Below, one piece after another: positions 44,140 to 58,027 of a DNA stretch of 64,000 nucleotides. The notes under the pieces are model-generated. The model was given only the letters and a program-made list of their open reading frames with translations. It had not been told where the DNA came from and did no database searches. How positions within the stretch are numbered: position 1 is the first letter of the stretch; the number at the start of each line of letters is the position of its first letter. Position numbers and translations under genes: made by a program. Source of the DNA: Diabrotica undecimpunctata (taxonomy: Eukaryota; Arthropoda; Insecta; Coleoptera; Chrysomelidae); the NCBI RefSeq assembly GCF_040954645.1, contig NC_092806.1, positions 114,372,458 through 114,436,457 of the forward strand, written 5' to 3'.

Positions 44140-44141
<2 letters not shown>

Positions 44142-44619
44142 AGGAAAGCGCAAAAATTACTATTCTGGATTTTCAATCGACAGAGTCCTTGGTCGTTTTT
44201 CAATTTTTTTAAACGAACCCATCGCCGTTCGTACAAGAATTAATCAACTGTTACTGATAGTTGTTTTATTGTTTCGGCTTTAGAATGGAAAGTTACAATT
44301 TAGGTCGGTTTTGAAATGAATAAATCAAGTTCTACTAGTCAAATGTCGCAAAAGAGCAGACATTCCTTCAAGAATGCTTCAAAATATGTTAAAAAAAAAA
44401 ATATGGATACTGGTCTTATCACGTCTGTTATATCACTTTATTTTAATCATATGTATTTCAACAGGCTGGCTGTTCTGTCCAAAATTGTGCTTTTATTTCG
44501 ACTTTTATTAATGTTTTCAACTTTTCATCAGTCGATAATATCGACGAACGGAACGATTCAGTGACAACTTATGTCAGACAAAGGGACATGTATGAACCAT
44601 TATTAAGTTAAATTTTCTG
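44140..44619. other. Noncoding stretch, nothing recognised
   Basis: Short frames without known motifs. Confidence 0.35.
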
Positions 44620-44830
44620 CTTCTTCTAATGGCACTACAACCCTTTGTGAGTTTTGGTCTGCTTAACAACGTTCTTAAATTTTACCCTGTCCGATACTTT
44701 CGTTCGCCACTGCCTGATGTTCATGGTTTTAAGATCTTCTACATCGTCTATTCACCTTTTACGGAGCCTCTCTCTTGTCCTATTGGCTTGGGGTTTCCAT
44801 CTTTGGATTACAGGATACAGTTTTATTAGT
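44620..44830 (-). mobile_element. Non-LTR 3'-terminal fragment, decayed
   Basis: On the minus strand the segment ends CAAAGGGTTGTAGTGCCATT followed by AGAAGAAG. Several insect non-LTR elements end coding with a ...THKGL.RH.-type tail and this GGGTTGTAG(C/T)GCCA word; the copy at 8912-11018 has GGGTTGTAACGCCACGGA near its end. No frame is intact. Confidence 0.4.
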
Positions 44831-44983
44831 ATTCATCTTTAAAGAATTATTGAAGTGCTAGAAGAATTAGTAAAACAAGGTAAGTATGGCGTTTAAAGTG
44901 AATTATACTAAAACAAAGGCGATTACAAATGCGAGAAATATTAGAATAGGACAACATAGAATAGAATAGGTCAATCAGTATAT

Positions 44984-45560
44984 ACAGAGTGTTCCAAGAG
45001 CAGTGTGTACGAAGGAAATGACAAAGATTGGGAACTAAAAATTGGGAACCGTTAATTGGACCTATAATACTCCCATTTTTTGTCTTTACTCGCTTATTTG
45101 TACATTGTAGTTTTAAAAAAGAATTTTGAAATACAGTCAGTTTATATAGTAATAAAAATATCATTACTACTCAGCTTTAATGAATACGTAGATGATATGT
45201 TAATAATTTATGCTGAATGTAGGAGAAATGCTTAAAATATTCTAACCTTATACGCGAAACACCGTCTTATGTGACTTTCGCTATGGCTGAGAAGAAGATG
45301 AATGGTTCATTTCCAAACGGTTAACATAGAAATCATGAAAAATCAAAACAGACAGCACAAAACGTAGTGAATGTCCATAAAGTCCATTGCTGCAGAAATT
45401 GGCATGTCTTCAACCAAAGTTCATAGGATTTTAAAAAACCACCATTACCAACCATTTAAATTGTGTTTAGTTCATGAATTGCAAGCCACATATTTATATC
45501 CAAGACAAACCATCATCCCCATAATGTAAGTTATGATCCACGAGATTCCTGACCTAACTA
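44984..45560 (+). mobile_element. mariner-like element, 5' fragment
   Basis: TATACAGAGTGTTCCAAGAG (44984) resembles the TA plus ACAG.GTGTTC end of mariner-like elements. About 350 bp later frames read KSIAAEIGMSSTKVHRILKN and HHYQPFKLCLVHELQA (45375-45485), the helix-turn-helix part of a mariner-type transposase. No catalytic residues follow. Confidence 0.45.
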
Positions 45561-45929
45561 GATGGAGCATTTATGTTTAATGTGGATTATTTAATGTAAA
45601 TATAAATATATTATGTTGAATATTATTGGTTATTGTTAAAATAAACAATAAATTGCAAAATTTAGAATAATTATTCACATTTAAGTACCCTCATTTTTGT
45701 ACACCTTTGAATTTAAAATAAAAAACCCTTTCATTTGAGCTAACTTTTGTCTCCCTTATCTGCTTATTTCTTTTATTGTGATGACGTCACAACGCCGGTG
45801 ATGACGTCATAGATCTAAAGCATATCTTAAGTGTTAGTCTTAGAGATAAAATGTCATTTCCTAATTTTTATTTAAAAATACTCATTACTTTTTCAGTTAC
45901 AGACTGAACACTTTCGCTGCAACTCATTT
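45561..45929. other. Noncoding stretch with two TGACGTCA palindromes
   Basis: TGACGTCA occurs at 45782-45789 and 45802-45809, twenty bases apart, within GTGATGACGTCACAACG and GGTGATGACGTCATAG. This is the CRE/ATF consensus, but no promoter or gene is nearby. Confidence 0.45.
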
Positions 45930-46300
45930 ATTACTTACTCAGTATTGGTGCCACTTATATTCAGTTACTTTAGTATGGACTCTAAACTTTCATGGAAGGA
46001 ACATCTCGACGCCGAGGTGAAGAAGGGGGCGGAAGCTTTCTGGGCGTGGAGAAGAGTTTTCGGCGCCAAATGGAGTCTGCAGCCGAAAATTTTATATTGG
46101 ATGCATCAATCCATGATAAAGCCTATGCTGACATATGTCACCATTGTGTTGTGGCCTCGGGCTAGACTGGCTTCAGCTAAGGTCCAGCTGACTCACCTCC
46201 AGAGGTTGGCATCTCACGAGGACCACTCCCACATAATGAAATTTGCATGGACAGTATTGGGTAAGTAGAACTGAAAATAAACAAATCCAACGAAAAATGG
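45930..46300 (+). pseudogene. Non-LTR RT C-terminal fragment (I/R1/LOA-like)
   Basis: The open frame 45945-46268 contains YFSMDSKLSWKEHLDAEVKK, AEAFWAWRRVFGAKWSLQPK, WMHQSMIKPMLTYVTIVLWP and LTHLQRLAS. LGV.LD.KL.W..H, the RR..G..WGL.P segment and VV.P.L.Y...VWWP...LQRLA are post-catalytic blocks of the I/R1/LOA-type groups. It is a 3' part only, missing the RT catalytic box. Confidence 0.6.
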
Positions 46301-46311
46301 AAAGTTATGTG

Positions 46312-47007
46312 AAAATGAAAAAGACAGAAAAGATTTGATTTCACGTTCAAAGCGTCTATGTATCTATTGATACGTATTTCGACTTAAAAAGTCTCATCAG
46401 AATAGTTATTCATAGCCGTTCTTAACGTGAAAAATAATCTTCTCTGTCTTATTAGAAGTAACAATAACATGACTTCGTTATGGACGCAATAGCGACATCT
46501 GATAGAAAAATCGGTAAGATAGTTTCGAAACAAATTCAGATTTCTGCTTTAATCTGGAGCCTTCTAAAAATTGCAAGACATGGCCAGACAATGATAAAGA
46601 TATTAAAAAGAGACATGGGGAATCTAAAATTTGCATTCCACGACATGTCTATTCATCTAGGCAGAAATCCTAACGAATTTGTTTCTCGTACTCATACAGA
46701 GTAGATCCGAATAAAATGAAAAAGACAGAAAAGATTTGATTTCACGTTCAAAGCGTCTATGTATCTATTGATACGTATTTCGACTTAAAAAGTATCATCA
46801 GAATAGTTATTCATAGCCGTTCTTAACGTGAAAAATAATCTTCTCTGTCTTATTAGAAGTAACAATAACATGACTTCGTTATGGACGCAATAGCGACATC
46901 TGATAGAAAAATCGGTAAGATAGTTTCGAAACAAATTCAGATTTATGCTTTAATCTGGAGCCTTCTAAAAATTGCAAGACATGGCCAGACGATGATAAAG
47001 ATATTAA
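46312..47007. mobile_element. 696-bp insertion made of a 401-bp tandem unit, 11-bp target duplication
   Basis: AAAGTTATGTG flanks it (46301-46311 and 47008-47018). Inside, 46312-46610 recurs at 46713-47011 with an offset of 401 bp and three differences that I can see. The unit includes TATGTATCTATTGATACGTA, then TTCGACTTAAAAAGTC, a small palindrome. No coding motif. It looks like a mobile sequence whose internal tandem copies came along or arose after insertion. Class unknown. Confidence 0.6.
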
Positions 47008-47229
47008 AAAGTTATGTGTTCGGAACAGGAAAACAAACACTCTTGGATCTACCATAAGACAAGACTTAAAAATGTAGGAATACATCTAAATACCTACTTA
47101 AAACAAAATGGACAAGACACTTACTCAGAAACGAGGATGAAATTGAAAAGACCTTGGTGATGTATATATATAACTCAGAATGAAGTTTTTGACATGCTGG
47201 TGAATATTGATATACAAATATATTATTAT

Positions 47230-48382
<1,153 letters not shown>

Positions 48383-48411
48383 CATAACGTGTCAGTCAAT
48401 AATACCTAACT

Positions 48412-48415
<4 letters not shown>

Positions 48416-48459
<44 letters not shown>
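48416..48459. repeat. (TA)n microsatellite
   Basis: About 44 bp of TA, 35 bp beyond the inverted-repeat element. Confidence 0.9.
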
Positions 48460-48461
<2 letters not shown>

Positions 48462-50719
48462 AAAATATATTTGTTGATATTTTAAATAGGTATGACATTT
48501 GTCTAAATCCTAGAAGAAACAGTAAATCAGATTAAATATTTGATTATTGCAGTTGAGCAATAATGTACTAAAGATCTTGGACTACGACGCAATTCGGCAA
48601 ACAGCGGCAACTACGCAGTAGTTGTGACTTGAAGCTAACCCTTCCATCTCGCGATTGCCTCTTATTATGTCATGGTCGACCAATAGCGTTCGCGATGCAT
48701 GACATCAGGGTCTAAAAATAACTCTGGCATAATGAAAACCGCACATGGGACTGTAAAATGTTTCAAATAAGTTTGAGTTCAGCATAGACGCGCGGACGGT
48801 CAGACGGCGGATCAGATTCATATGAAATGTTTATCAACTACGTCCACGAATGCTCGGATAGTTTGAATTTGTGTTTGCATGATAAAGAATATAGCGTTTC
48901 CGAGTGTCATAGACTATTAGTTCGTGAATCTTGCACATTTTTGACGAGTGTTTCTGATCTGTGTTGCAGCAGGTGGTTTTATTTGAGGTAAATGTTTATA
49001 TTTACCCCTTTTCTGCCTATGCTGTTTTGACAGGACGTAATATTAATATATCTAATTTGATGCAGAGAAAACCCTTGGTTTTCGAGACTTTTTACTTATT
49101 GTACCCTACAGATTTTAATTTTAAATATCTGGATGAATATTTTTAATACGTTAGAAATGTGCACATTTTTAATCCATGATAAGAATCGTGAAATTGGCTA
49201 GTTTGTACACATTTTACTAGACGGTGTTTCTTTCAATTATCAGTTTTTACACAAAAGCATTTAAAGTAAAAGATTTTATTAAGAAAGAATCTTACTTTTT
49301 GGTAACACCTAATATTTATTCTATCAACTTTCGAATTAACTTATTTCTGTTAATTACATTAGTTTATACCAGTCTACTACCAAGTTGTGTTGTGGATTAT
49401 TATAATACAATATACTCGTAAGTACTAAAATAAAATATATATTTATAGTCCACATAAATCAATTTCAAAAACGCGTTTAAGGGTAGTATTCAGTAAGTAA
49501 ATGGTGCATGTTGGTTTTGCTTTTAGTTTGATTCTAGGAATTGGTTTTAAAAATTACCTAAGGAGAATTGATGATTGAGAGATAATTTCAATCCAAATAA
49601 CTTTAAAAACCAGTACTATTATAATACCTGGCTTATGGCAATCTACTTGCATCAATCATTTGAACCGGTTAGGAACCTACGAAATGTCAAAGCTTTAAGT
49701 CAAAGTCTAAAGTACAGAATTTATTAACTTCTATCGATTTTTCTATTAACTCCTTTTTGCCAACAATGAAGTCCAATATTTCCATCGGCGACCCAATTTA
49801 ATGTCGTTTATTATTGTTCTTATTATACAAACAATCTGTATTTTGTGTTATTATGTTTACGCAATATAATTGTTACTTCCCATCTTCAGAAATCATTTAT
49901 CGTTATTAACTTTTTGCGTGTCCGTGTCTAACAATTTCTGTTCAACTATGTATTAAAGACACTCGTCCGTCCGCTTTTTTAGGTGTTTTTATAATTTTCG
50001 CTCCAGTGTTGTTAAATATACATAGGTATTTGTCCGTGTTCTATCAGTTTCTGTCCAGCTAGTTATTAAAAATATACTAATCCGCTATGCCTTTTTTCCC
50101 TTAAGTTGCTTACATTCTTACATCTTCATACATTTACCGTTAATATTAGCATTAACTTTCAAAAATGTCTACTGCTCCTTTTCTCATAAAGATATGAATT
50201 ATTAAACGATGGAGCCTTACTTAGCTGTCTTTAAGACATTCCTTTTTATATTCGATTTGGAAATGCGTGTTAGTACAGTTTTTATGACAGTAAATTGTAA
50301 AGGTCTTTATGCCGGACTAATCAAAGCAGAAGAATGATAAATATGAACCGTCTTGACCGAAATAATTGTGGGGGAGGCCTTTTCGGATAACAAGAATTTC
50401 GGTTAAAAATAACATTTGTTTTTTATGATATTCTTGATCAAAGTATTGGTATTAAAAAATACTATGAGTTGATTTCGTAATGTTTTTTAATAAGTAAATC
50501 CAGAATAAAGTAATAAAATTAAGGAAAATAAACAAGTTTAACATGCTTTTTTAAAGAAATCTTCTATTTTCTTTTGCGTTTTCGTTTAACAACGATGTTT
50601 TTCTCTCTCTCCATCGTTCATTTGCAGAACGTTATGAGTTTGCCTCATTCGATTGTTCGACGAAACGAAAGCAATCTGAAAAGGACAAAACTTTATGCAA
50701 TGACAACAAAAATTAAGAA
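48460..50719. other. 2.3 kb without recognisable genes
   Basis: 48600-48830 is less AT-rich and contains the palindrome CAACTACGCAGTAGTTG (about 48609). Frames up to 65 codons (48961-49146, 49224-49421) have no family motif. Near 50345-50415 ACCGAAATAATTGTGGGGG then TTTTCGGATAACAAGAATTTC resembles the subterminal TTCGGTTAA words of Tigger elements and may be the far end of the next element. Confidence 0.4.
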
Positions 50720-51662
<943 letters not shown>

Positions 51663-52310
51663 CAAGGATTTATACAAATAATATGAAAACCACTACAAAC
51701 TTGGAATACAGTATTACAACATAAAATACAAATGAGCTGTGCCCTAAAAACTGTGTTATCAATAATTTTCAAACGAAGTATTTTGTCAGTATATTGAAAA
51801 CTGTAACCAAAAACTATGGTTAGGTTACATGAATAACAAAAGAAAGAAAATAAAACTATTAGATATTACAAAAATTAGTAAACATGATAATATAACCAAC
51901 AATATAGACGCATATGCGTCTACATTATTTGATATAACTGAACAGCCAGAAAGTGACGAGTATAAGTAATTATCGATAGGTAATTAGCATGTTTGAGATA
52001 CTCAAGTATAGGTACTGAAAGTTTTAGTATTTATAAAAATATGTAAAATAGTTACTCTAATCTAATATTTGTACCTATATACTGCAGGTGTTACATAGAC
52101 ATGAAAAAAGGTACATACAACTTTGATAGTTTTATGTTCTAGATAAGTTTTATAAATCCATTTTCATCCAACAATTTCATCTCGGTCAGAAATGGCAATT
52201 TTGTTGTAGTCATGAAAAATCAATTTCTTATTTTAAATCATACTTATACATTAATAATATAATGCATATTCTGGGTGCTCTTTATCAAACTTTAACCATT
52301 TTATGTCCAA
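51663..52310. other. AT-rich noncoding stretch, nothing recognised
   Basis: No known motif in any frame. Confidence 0.4.
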
Positions 52311-54260
52311 CTATATATCCCCCCTCCTTATACCCTTGTCACAGCGTGGTAAAACTCTAAATATTATTAGCTTGTTGTTTCCATTGGCTACGATCCTGTG
52401 CCAGATAGACAGCTTCATGTAGGAATTTTCCTGCCAGAGTTTCATTTGGTCTGTCCATCTTTTTCTTGGTCTTCGGCCTTCTACCTTTTCTTCTGCTACC
52501 ACTAGTTTGATAGTCTCCGTTCGTCTGGCTATGTGGCTAAACTAATATAGGTATGCTTTGAAGTCCGAATTCTTCTCTCATCCGGCTTAGCCGTTCGGTG
52601 ATGGTAATCATTTTGACTTCATTCGCTACTAGTATAAGTGTGTCAAAAAGGTGGTTAAGTACTCGAATCGAAAGCCTTTGTGTAATCTCTGTGAAAGCCC
52701 TACGCAAAGAGCAGCATTGGTATATTGTGTTACCTTGTTCTTTGTATTATCTGTTTGGTGTTAATATATGTTCAAGCATTCCTTTTCCTCGTACGAATTC
52801 GCATTTTTCTTCGGCTATCTCTGGAAGTAGAAAGTTCTTTAGCCGTTCATTGATTATATGTAACAGGATTTTGCACATAATATCAAGAACTGGGTAAGAA
52901 ATAGAAGAGTATAATGGAACGATCATATAAGCCGAATGACAACAAATAGAGTAGTAAAGACAGCAAGAGACTGTTCCCCAATAGGAAGACGATCAATAGG
53001 AAGACCACAATGGAACGACAACTTACTGGAGGCACATTGAATAACAGACAGTCATATCTACATAAAAAGACAAATATAATTTTGCGTGAATGAGGAATAA
53101 GGGTTATGGTTCTCTAATTGCTGCATTCAGTTAGTGATCCTTTTTTATGAATATGAATAAAGGTTAATTCGCACCCTTACCGTGTTGCACATATCCAGTA
53201 TTACATCTATGTCAATCACACCCTTTATATTTATAGTCACCGCTGGTAAGCAATCTATCCCTGGGTTTTTTGTTTTTTAGTTGGCTGAGAGCTTTATCTG
53301 CTTCTGCTCGTAAAATAATTAGTTCTGCATGTTTGATTGAATGTTCGTTTTGTTCAGAGACTAATACATTTTTTGAAGTGTCTGTGAATAATTCTGAACA
53401 GAAAATTTTCCAGGTTTGTGCAATGCTCTCTATGTCGATTTTTACTTCTCCACGGTCTTTAATGGTTTGAAGTTGTGGCTTGCGAGCCAAATATTTAATT
53501 TTTTTTTATTTCGTGAGGTTCATTGTGGTATGCATGTTGCTCCAGTTCTTGACACACGTTATTTATATGGTTGATTTTATCCCTGATGCACATACAGTTT
53601 ATTTTCCTGCTTATCTTCGCTAGTTCTTGAGTGTTGTTTCCTGTTTTTGTGGTATGTTGTAGCATAACTCTTCTTTTTTTCCACTACTTTTAAGGTTTTC
53701 AATGACATCCAATTTTTGTTCTTTTGGCATAGCTTTTACGTTTATTACAGAGGTTTTCCATCTTTTTCGCACGAGTGTGTATATAGTCGATTTGATTTTT
53801 GTGTTCTTTATTTGGACTAGTCCACGTTGATATCCTTCTTGGGTGGTAAGTGTATTAAATTTGTTATCACTAGATTATTTTCACTGGAAAACTGTAGGAG
53901 ACGTTCTCCAATGTTGTTTCTAATGCCCAAGCCAAATTACGCGACATTATTTCTCAAATGTGGTTTATTTTCAGTTTTTTCCACCTTGGCGCTAGTCTCC
54001 AATAATATATTTGGCTCCTTTTATAGGATTTTCTTCAAGATGTTTTTTTCCTTGTTTTAGATTTCGTATTTTGTCCTTTCCGTGCTTTTGTGGACATATA
54101 CACCTAAATGACATGGAAATTTTCTGATTTGGCTTCTAATGTTATTTTTCAGTCTGTGCGTATGTTTTGTCTTATTAGTTCTTTCTCTACTATGTATAGT
54201 TTTGCAGTTTGGAGTAGACCTCTGATGTTCCATGTTTCTATATCAATTAATTTTCTATTC
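52311..54260 (-). pseudogene. RTE-like endonuclease-reverse transcriptase, decayed and interrupted
   Basis: Minus-strand order: IETWNIRGLLQTAKLYIVEK (54250, endonuclease start); IGERLLQFSSENNLVITNLI and KNTKIKSTIYT-like NQIDYI region (about 53900-53790); linker; then KDRGEVKIDIESIAQTWKIF and ADKALSQLKNKKPRD (53490-53212). GSLTECSNYRTITLIPHSRK follows (about 53140-53100). After a 207-bp insertion come LLHIINERLKNFLLPEIAEE and FVRGKGMLEHI, then a deletion of the catalytic core and ITITERLSRMREEFGLQSI. The C-terminus is EEKVEGRRPRKRWTDQMK and SIWHRIVANGNN (52502-52311). No YADD box is left. Confidence 0.65.
52884..53090 (+). mobile_element. Non-LTR 3'-terminal fragment, copy B, inside the RTE-like RT
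   Basis: Closely matches 32945-33150: KNWVRNRRV.WNDHI, CSPIGRRSIGRPQWNDN and a tail ACATAAAAAGACAAATATAAT. It separates the RT blocks HSRK and LLHIINERL of the host element, which rejoin when it is removed. ATAAT occurs at both edges (52876-52880 region and 53087-53091 region), a possible 5-bp duplication. Only the last 200 bp of the family are present in both copies. Confidence 0.6.
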
Positions 54261-54859
54261 TGAAGCTTCTGTCTTTCGCTTTTTCTTCCGTGAGTGTCTG
54301 TTATCAAACCGACAACAAAAATCATTCCGCTGTAGCCTTGATTCAGTAATGACATAGGTGCTGCCCTATGTCATGTCCTCTAGTATACCCCATTCGCACC
54401 TGTTTCAGATATCTGTAGGAGCATTCCCTATCAGCCATTGGGTCGCTGTACATATTTTTTTTGATAATTTACTTTTACCATACATTTTTAAAATATTAAA
54501 AACCCGTGAGATCATAGAAATACGTATATCACGTTTGTTATAATGTAAATTTTCTTGTGTTTTCTTGCTCTTTCGACTGTTAAATCAATATAATCTCTGT
54601 TAAGACATAAGTGACCCGATTGTCCAGCACGTAGGTATATCTTAACAAACAAATGCGCGTGACAAACGGTGGTAAAGAGTATTATTTTAGCAGACAAGAT
54701 GCAATTTAAGAAGAACCTTTTACTCTGTTAGATTCGTGTCCTACAAACAGAGACCGCTACTATTACAGCATCAACAATGATAAAATTTTGCTCCATAAAT
54801 TGTTTCTACGTTTAAAATAGCTATTAGCCAGGCTATTAGATTTCATACTGTTTTCTGTA
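54261..54859. other. Noncoding spacer, nothing recognised
   Basis: No motif-bearing frame seen. Confidence 0.35.
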
Positions 54860-55480
54860 TTTTTAAAATTTAAATATTTGGACATCATTCACAATTGGTC
54901 TGGGTGAAGATAGATACAAGTGAAGATCGCAGAACGAAATATTGGCGTTTGGCAATGCTGCCATGTCCTTATAATTTATATATTATATGCTTTAAAAAAT
55001 ACAAAGAGAGAAAGCTTTTTAAAAGTACATTTTTATTTTATTTTATGGATTCTGAGATTTTATAATTTATATCAAACACGAACGAATAAATATTTGTTTC
55101 TTTCGATATTAATTGCAGTTAATTATTAAAAAAATTTTTGGCAATTGCTCTTAGATATATTACCGGATATATTTGGCAATAGAGTCAGAACCCTCAAACC
55201 ACCAGTTGCCAGATTTCAACAGATGTCTTTTTAGCTTTATTATTTATACTGAAATTTTACTATTCTTTTTTTAAAAACTTTTATATAAAACTGTTTGCTT
55301 TTAAACTGTTTTTTGGTAATTCTAAACTACTTATTAATTTTTATATATCTTATTGCTTTTGATTGCATTTTACTTAATGTAAAGTTCAACACTGCCAAAC
55401 ACCAATATTCCGTTCTGTCAAACTCATTTGAGGCTATCTCTATCCAGATCAATTGTTAATGATGTCAAATTTTTTAAAAT
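54860..55480. mobile_element. MITE/foldback element with about 100-bp inverted ends
   Basis: The left arm (54860-54960) and right arm (55387-55480) are inverted copies of each other with drift. Shared blocks are TTTTTAAAAT, GACATCATT(A)CAATTG.TCTG and GAACG.AATATTGG.GTTTGG. The 0.4 kb between is AT-rich and noncoding. Class and target duplication not resolved. Confidence 0.6.
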
Positions 55481-55939
55481 TGAATACAATAATTTTATTA
55501 TTTATTTATATTATAAACAAATTATATAAGTTATAATATTTCAATAAATTATTATGTTTGCTCCCAAAACTACCTGCTAACGTATCAACAGACACGTCGA
55601 AGTCAGACTAAATATTAAATTGTTAATAAAATATAAATAAATAAGATCTTCAAAAATAAAATTGTGAGTTTGAAATGAATTTATCACCAACTAACGTTAA
55701 AAAATTATTACAATGCCAGTATAGCAACTAGTAGTGACGATTCGCTCTGCAGTTACAGTACAGAAAAATTAGTACCCCGCCAGCATAAAAGCTTCAAAAA
55801 GCATGCTTTGTAAAACAGGTCGTCCTCCTCTAATGAACTTTTACCAGCTACATTGCTTTTTATACAAATTGAATTTGGTATATTGATGTTTATATGCTGC
55901 AACCAAGCAAGAAAAGCAATTTCCCTTCTCAATAGTATC
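55481..55939. other. AT-rich noncoding stretch
   Basis: Nothing recognised. Confidence 0.35.
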
Positions 55940-56270
55940 CTTAGGCAACGGAAATGGATTTCTGGAGACGTTCAGCTGGAAAATCTAGACTAGAAAGAGT
56001 AACGAACAACATAATAAGAGAAATTATGAAAGTAAAACATACAATAGTAGACGATATTGGTACCCAACAACTCAGATGGTATAGTCATGTACATAGAACA
56101 TCTGAAGAACGTCTCCCAAAACAAGTCTTAATGTGGACCCCTCACGGTAGAAAAAAAAAAGAGGAAGACCCCGCCTTAGTTGGAGAGAAGGCATCACTAG
56201 AGAAATGAAGATAGAGACATAGAAGAAGACTTATCGATGAATTGAGAGGAGTGGCAACTGGGTATCAAAA

Positions 56271-56324
<54 letters not shown>
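55940..56324 (+). mobile_element. Non-LTR 3' end with (TA)n tail
   Basis: The frame 55954-56208 gives MDFWRRSAGKSRLERVTNNI, IREIMKVKHTIVDDIGTQQL and RWYSHVHRTSEERLPKQVLM, then after a frameshift SWREGITREMKIEDIEEDL and ELRGVATGYQK-type residues. This is the C-terminus of a widespread insect non-LTR family. It is followed at once by a 53-bp TA run (56272-56324), which could be the element's own tail, like the GAA, GAT and AAGT tails of other copies here. The 5' end is truncated at about 55940. Confidence 0.65.
56272..56324. repeat. (TA)n microsatellite
   Basis: 53 bp of TA directly after the non-LTR coding end. Confidence 0.95.
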
Positions 56325-56326
<2 letters not shown>

Positions 56327-56819
56327 ATGTTTATTAAGTACTTCTGTAAAATGAGTGTATGGTCATAAATATTGCACACTGTACATATATATCTGGTTTC
56401 TTTTACAGTAGTACTTAATATTTCTTTTTTATATTTCTCACTACGGTGCACAGATAACAGACAATAGTAGAAACTTTAAAATCAGAAGACAGATTCTACG
56501 TTGAAAAATCTTTTCGCAATAATGGTTCTCAATTCGAAGGAAACTCCCTATAGGGTTTTTAAGTATCTGCGGATGTCCTTTAAATGCCTGTATCGAATTT
56601 AGTTAGGTGCAGGTCACCTAATTAGAAGGAAATTACCTGCGTGGTTTTAACTAGTTGTAGATTTTTTGTTGATAATTGTATGCAGGTCCCCGCCATTGGT
56701 CTTTATCAGTGAACACTCCAGTCTATTTATCCTTTTGCTTGAAAGTCAGAGCCATAATTACACTAAATCTAAAAAGCTCGACTCGTTCTACTAATCATTT
56801 ATCATTGATTTCATTATCT
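56325..56819. other. Noncoding stretch, nothing recognised
   Basis: No known motif; the word GGAAACTCCCTATAGGG and a related GGAAATTACCTGCGTGG occur 80 bp apart. Confidence 0.35.
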
Positions 56820-57035
56820 CCCAACCTAGTGTTGAGTCCACTGCTGAGCATAAACCTCCATTAAACTGCTCCACTGGGCTCTGTCTTGAGTTGCTCTAAT
56901 CCAGTGTCCCTTTACTCTTTTTATATCGTCTAACTAGTTGACGGTTTCCCTCTGCTTCGATTGTCTGCAATTAATCATTCTCTATAACCACCCGTCGTCT
57001 TTGAATCGCGCAACATGTAGTGCCCACTTCGTTCT
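56820..57035 (-). pseudogene. Non-LTR ORF2 C-terminal fragment
   Basis: Minus-strand frames read NEVGTTCCAIQRRR or, in the adjacent frame, KWALHVARFKDDGW, then LDDIKRVKGHWIRATQDRAQW and SLMEVYAQQWTQH. The W..HVAR..D..W...DDI.R..G.W...AQDR..W....EAY.QQW pattern is the same C-terminal type as at 47897-48256. Confidence 0.55.
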
Positions 57036-57650
57036 TAAAGAGAACATCGTTCAAAAAAGGTATACAAAATATTCATAAGCACGCATAATCATTTTTGATA
57101 CATAATAAATTTTAAATTTTTATTGACAACTTCCTTGGGTCCCAGCGAGTATCCTCTCTATAGTTTCATGCTTCCCTATCAATATTTATCAATTACTAAG
57201 AGCTTTCTAGGGTAAAACGTTGACGATAAATATAGAAACACCCTGTATAAAAGTTGTATATAACTAATTCGACTTTTGGTTTCTTAACAAAAAATTGACT
57301 CTTCGAATTACTTCATATTTTATTTATAAATCTAACACAATTTTGATATTATTGTTGTTCTTTTTAATTGTGAAATCCTTAAATGATTCATTAAATTCGA
57401 GATAACCGTTTAATATGAACATTTGTCTTAACCGCAAAATGTAAATAGTTTTGCTAGAATGCTACGAAATTGTATGGGAACTGGATGCGCTTCCCGGTTA
57501 AATTATTCTCTATTTTATAACGCACATCCACATCCAGTCAAAAGCAGCTGAATGAATAATGTGGAATTACACATTTGTTTATTTAAATTTTAGTATAAAA
57601 CAGAGTTTTGGTTTCATGTCTAGAAAAAATGAGATTTACAAGCACATTTA
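57036..57650. other. Noncoding stretch
   Basis: Contains GAAACACCCTGTATA at 57236, a single mariner-type end word without a partner here. Nothing else recognised. Confidence 0.35.
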
Positions 57651-57845
57651 ATTAAAATTAATCGAGGAGTAAAACAAGGAGGAATAATCTCACTCAATAG
57701 AACATATTTAAACTGTTTCAGGTCCGCTGATAATATACTATATACTTTTTTATTTATAGTGATACTAACTACAACAAAGAGTAAGGTGCAATGATATCAG
57801 ATCTAGGAAGACCAATAAAAATGAACTTTCAAGAAGCATAAGCGA
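57651..57845 (+). pseudogene. Possible RT catalytic-region fragment of a non-LTR element
   Basis: The frame reads INRGVKQGGIISLNRTYLNC and FRSADNILYTFLF, similar to GVRQG..LSP.LFN followed by YADDT. The match is weak and the DD pair reads DN. Confidence 0.3.
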
Positions 57846-58027
57846 TGTCGGAAATTAACACACGAGGGATCTCGTATATTAGCTGTAACTTTCGTTTCAT
57901 TGCTATTTGGATGGGACTTTCCATACTATTTATCACATATTTCCTGGTGATTAATGTGTCCTTATACTATTCAACCTATATTTAGTAATATTTCTCTACA
58001 TATTGTCTGAGTTATAGGAAAAGTGTA

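Noticed and set aside
44021..44236. Open frames across the TA microsatellites, encoding IYIYIY runs (also 47229-47468 and 56197-56451)
   Set aside because: TA repeats have no stop codon in any frame; the frames are by-products.
45170..45230. EYVDDMLIIYAEC as a Penelope or RT catalytic box
   Set aside because: No neighbouring RT motif on either side; likely chance within the mariner-like fragment.
48961..49421. Two 61-65 codon frames in the 48.5-50.7 kb gap
   Set aside because: No motif, AT-driven composition, no supporting context.
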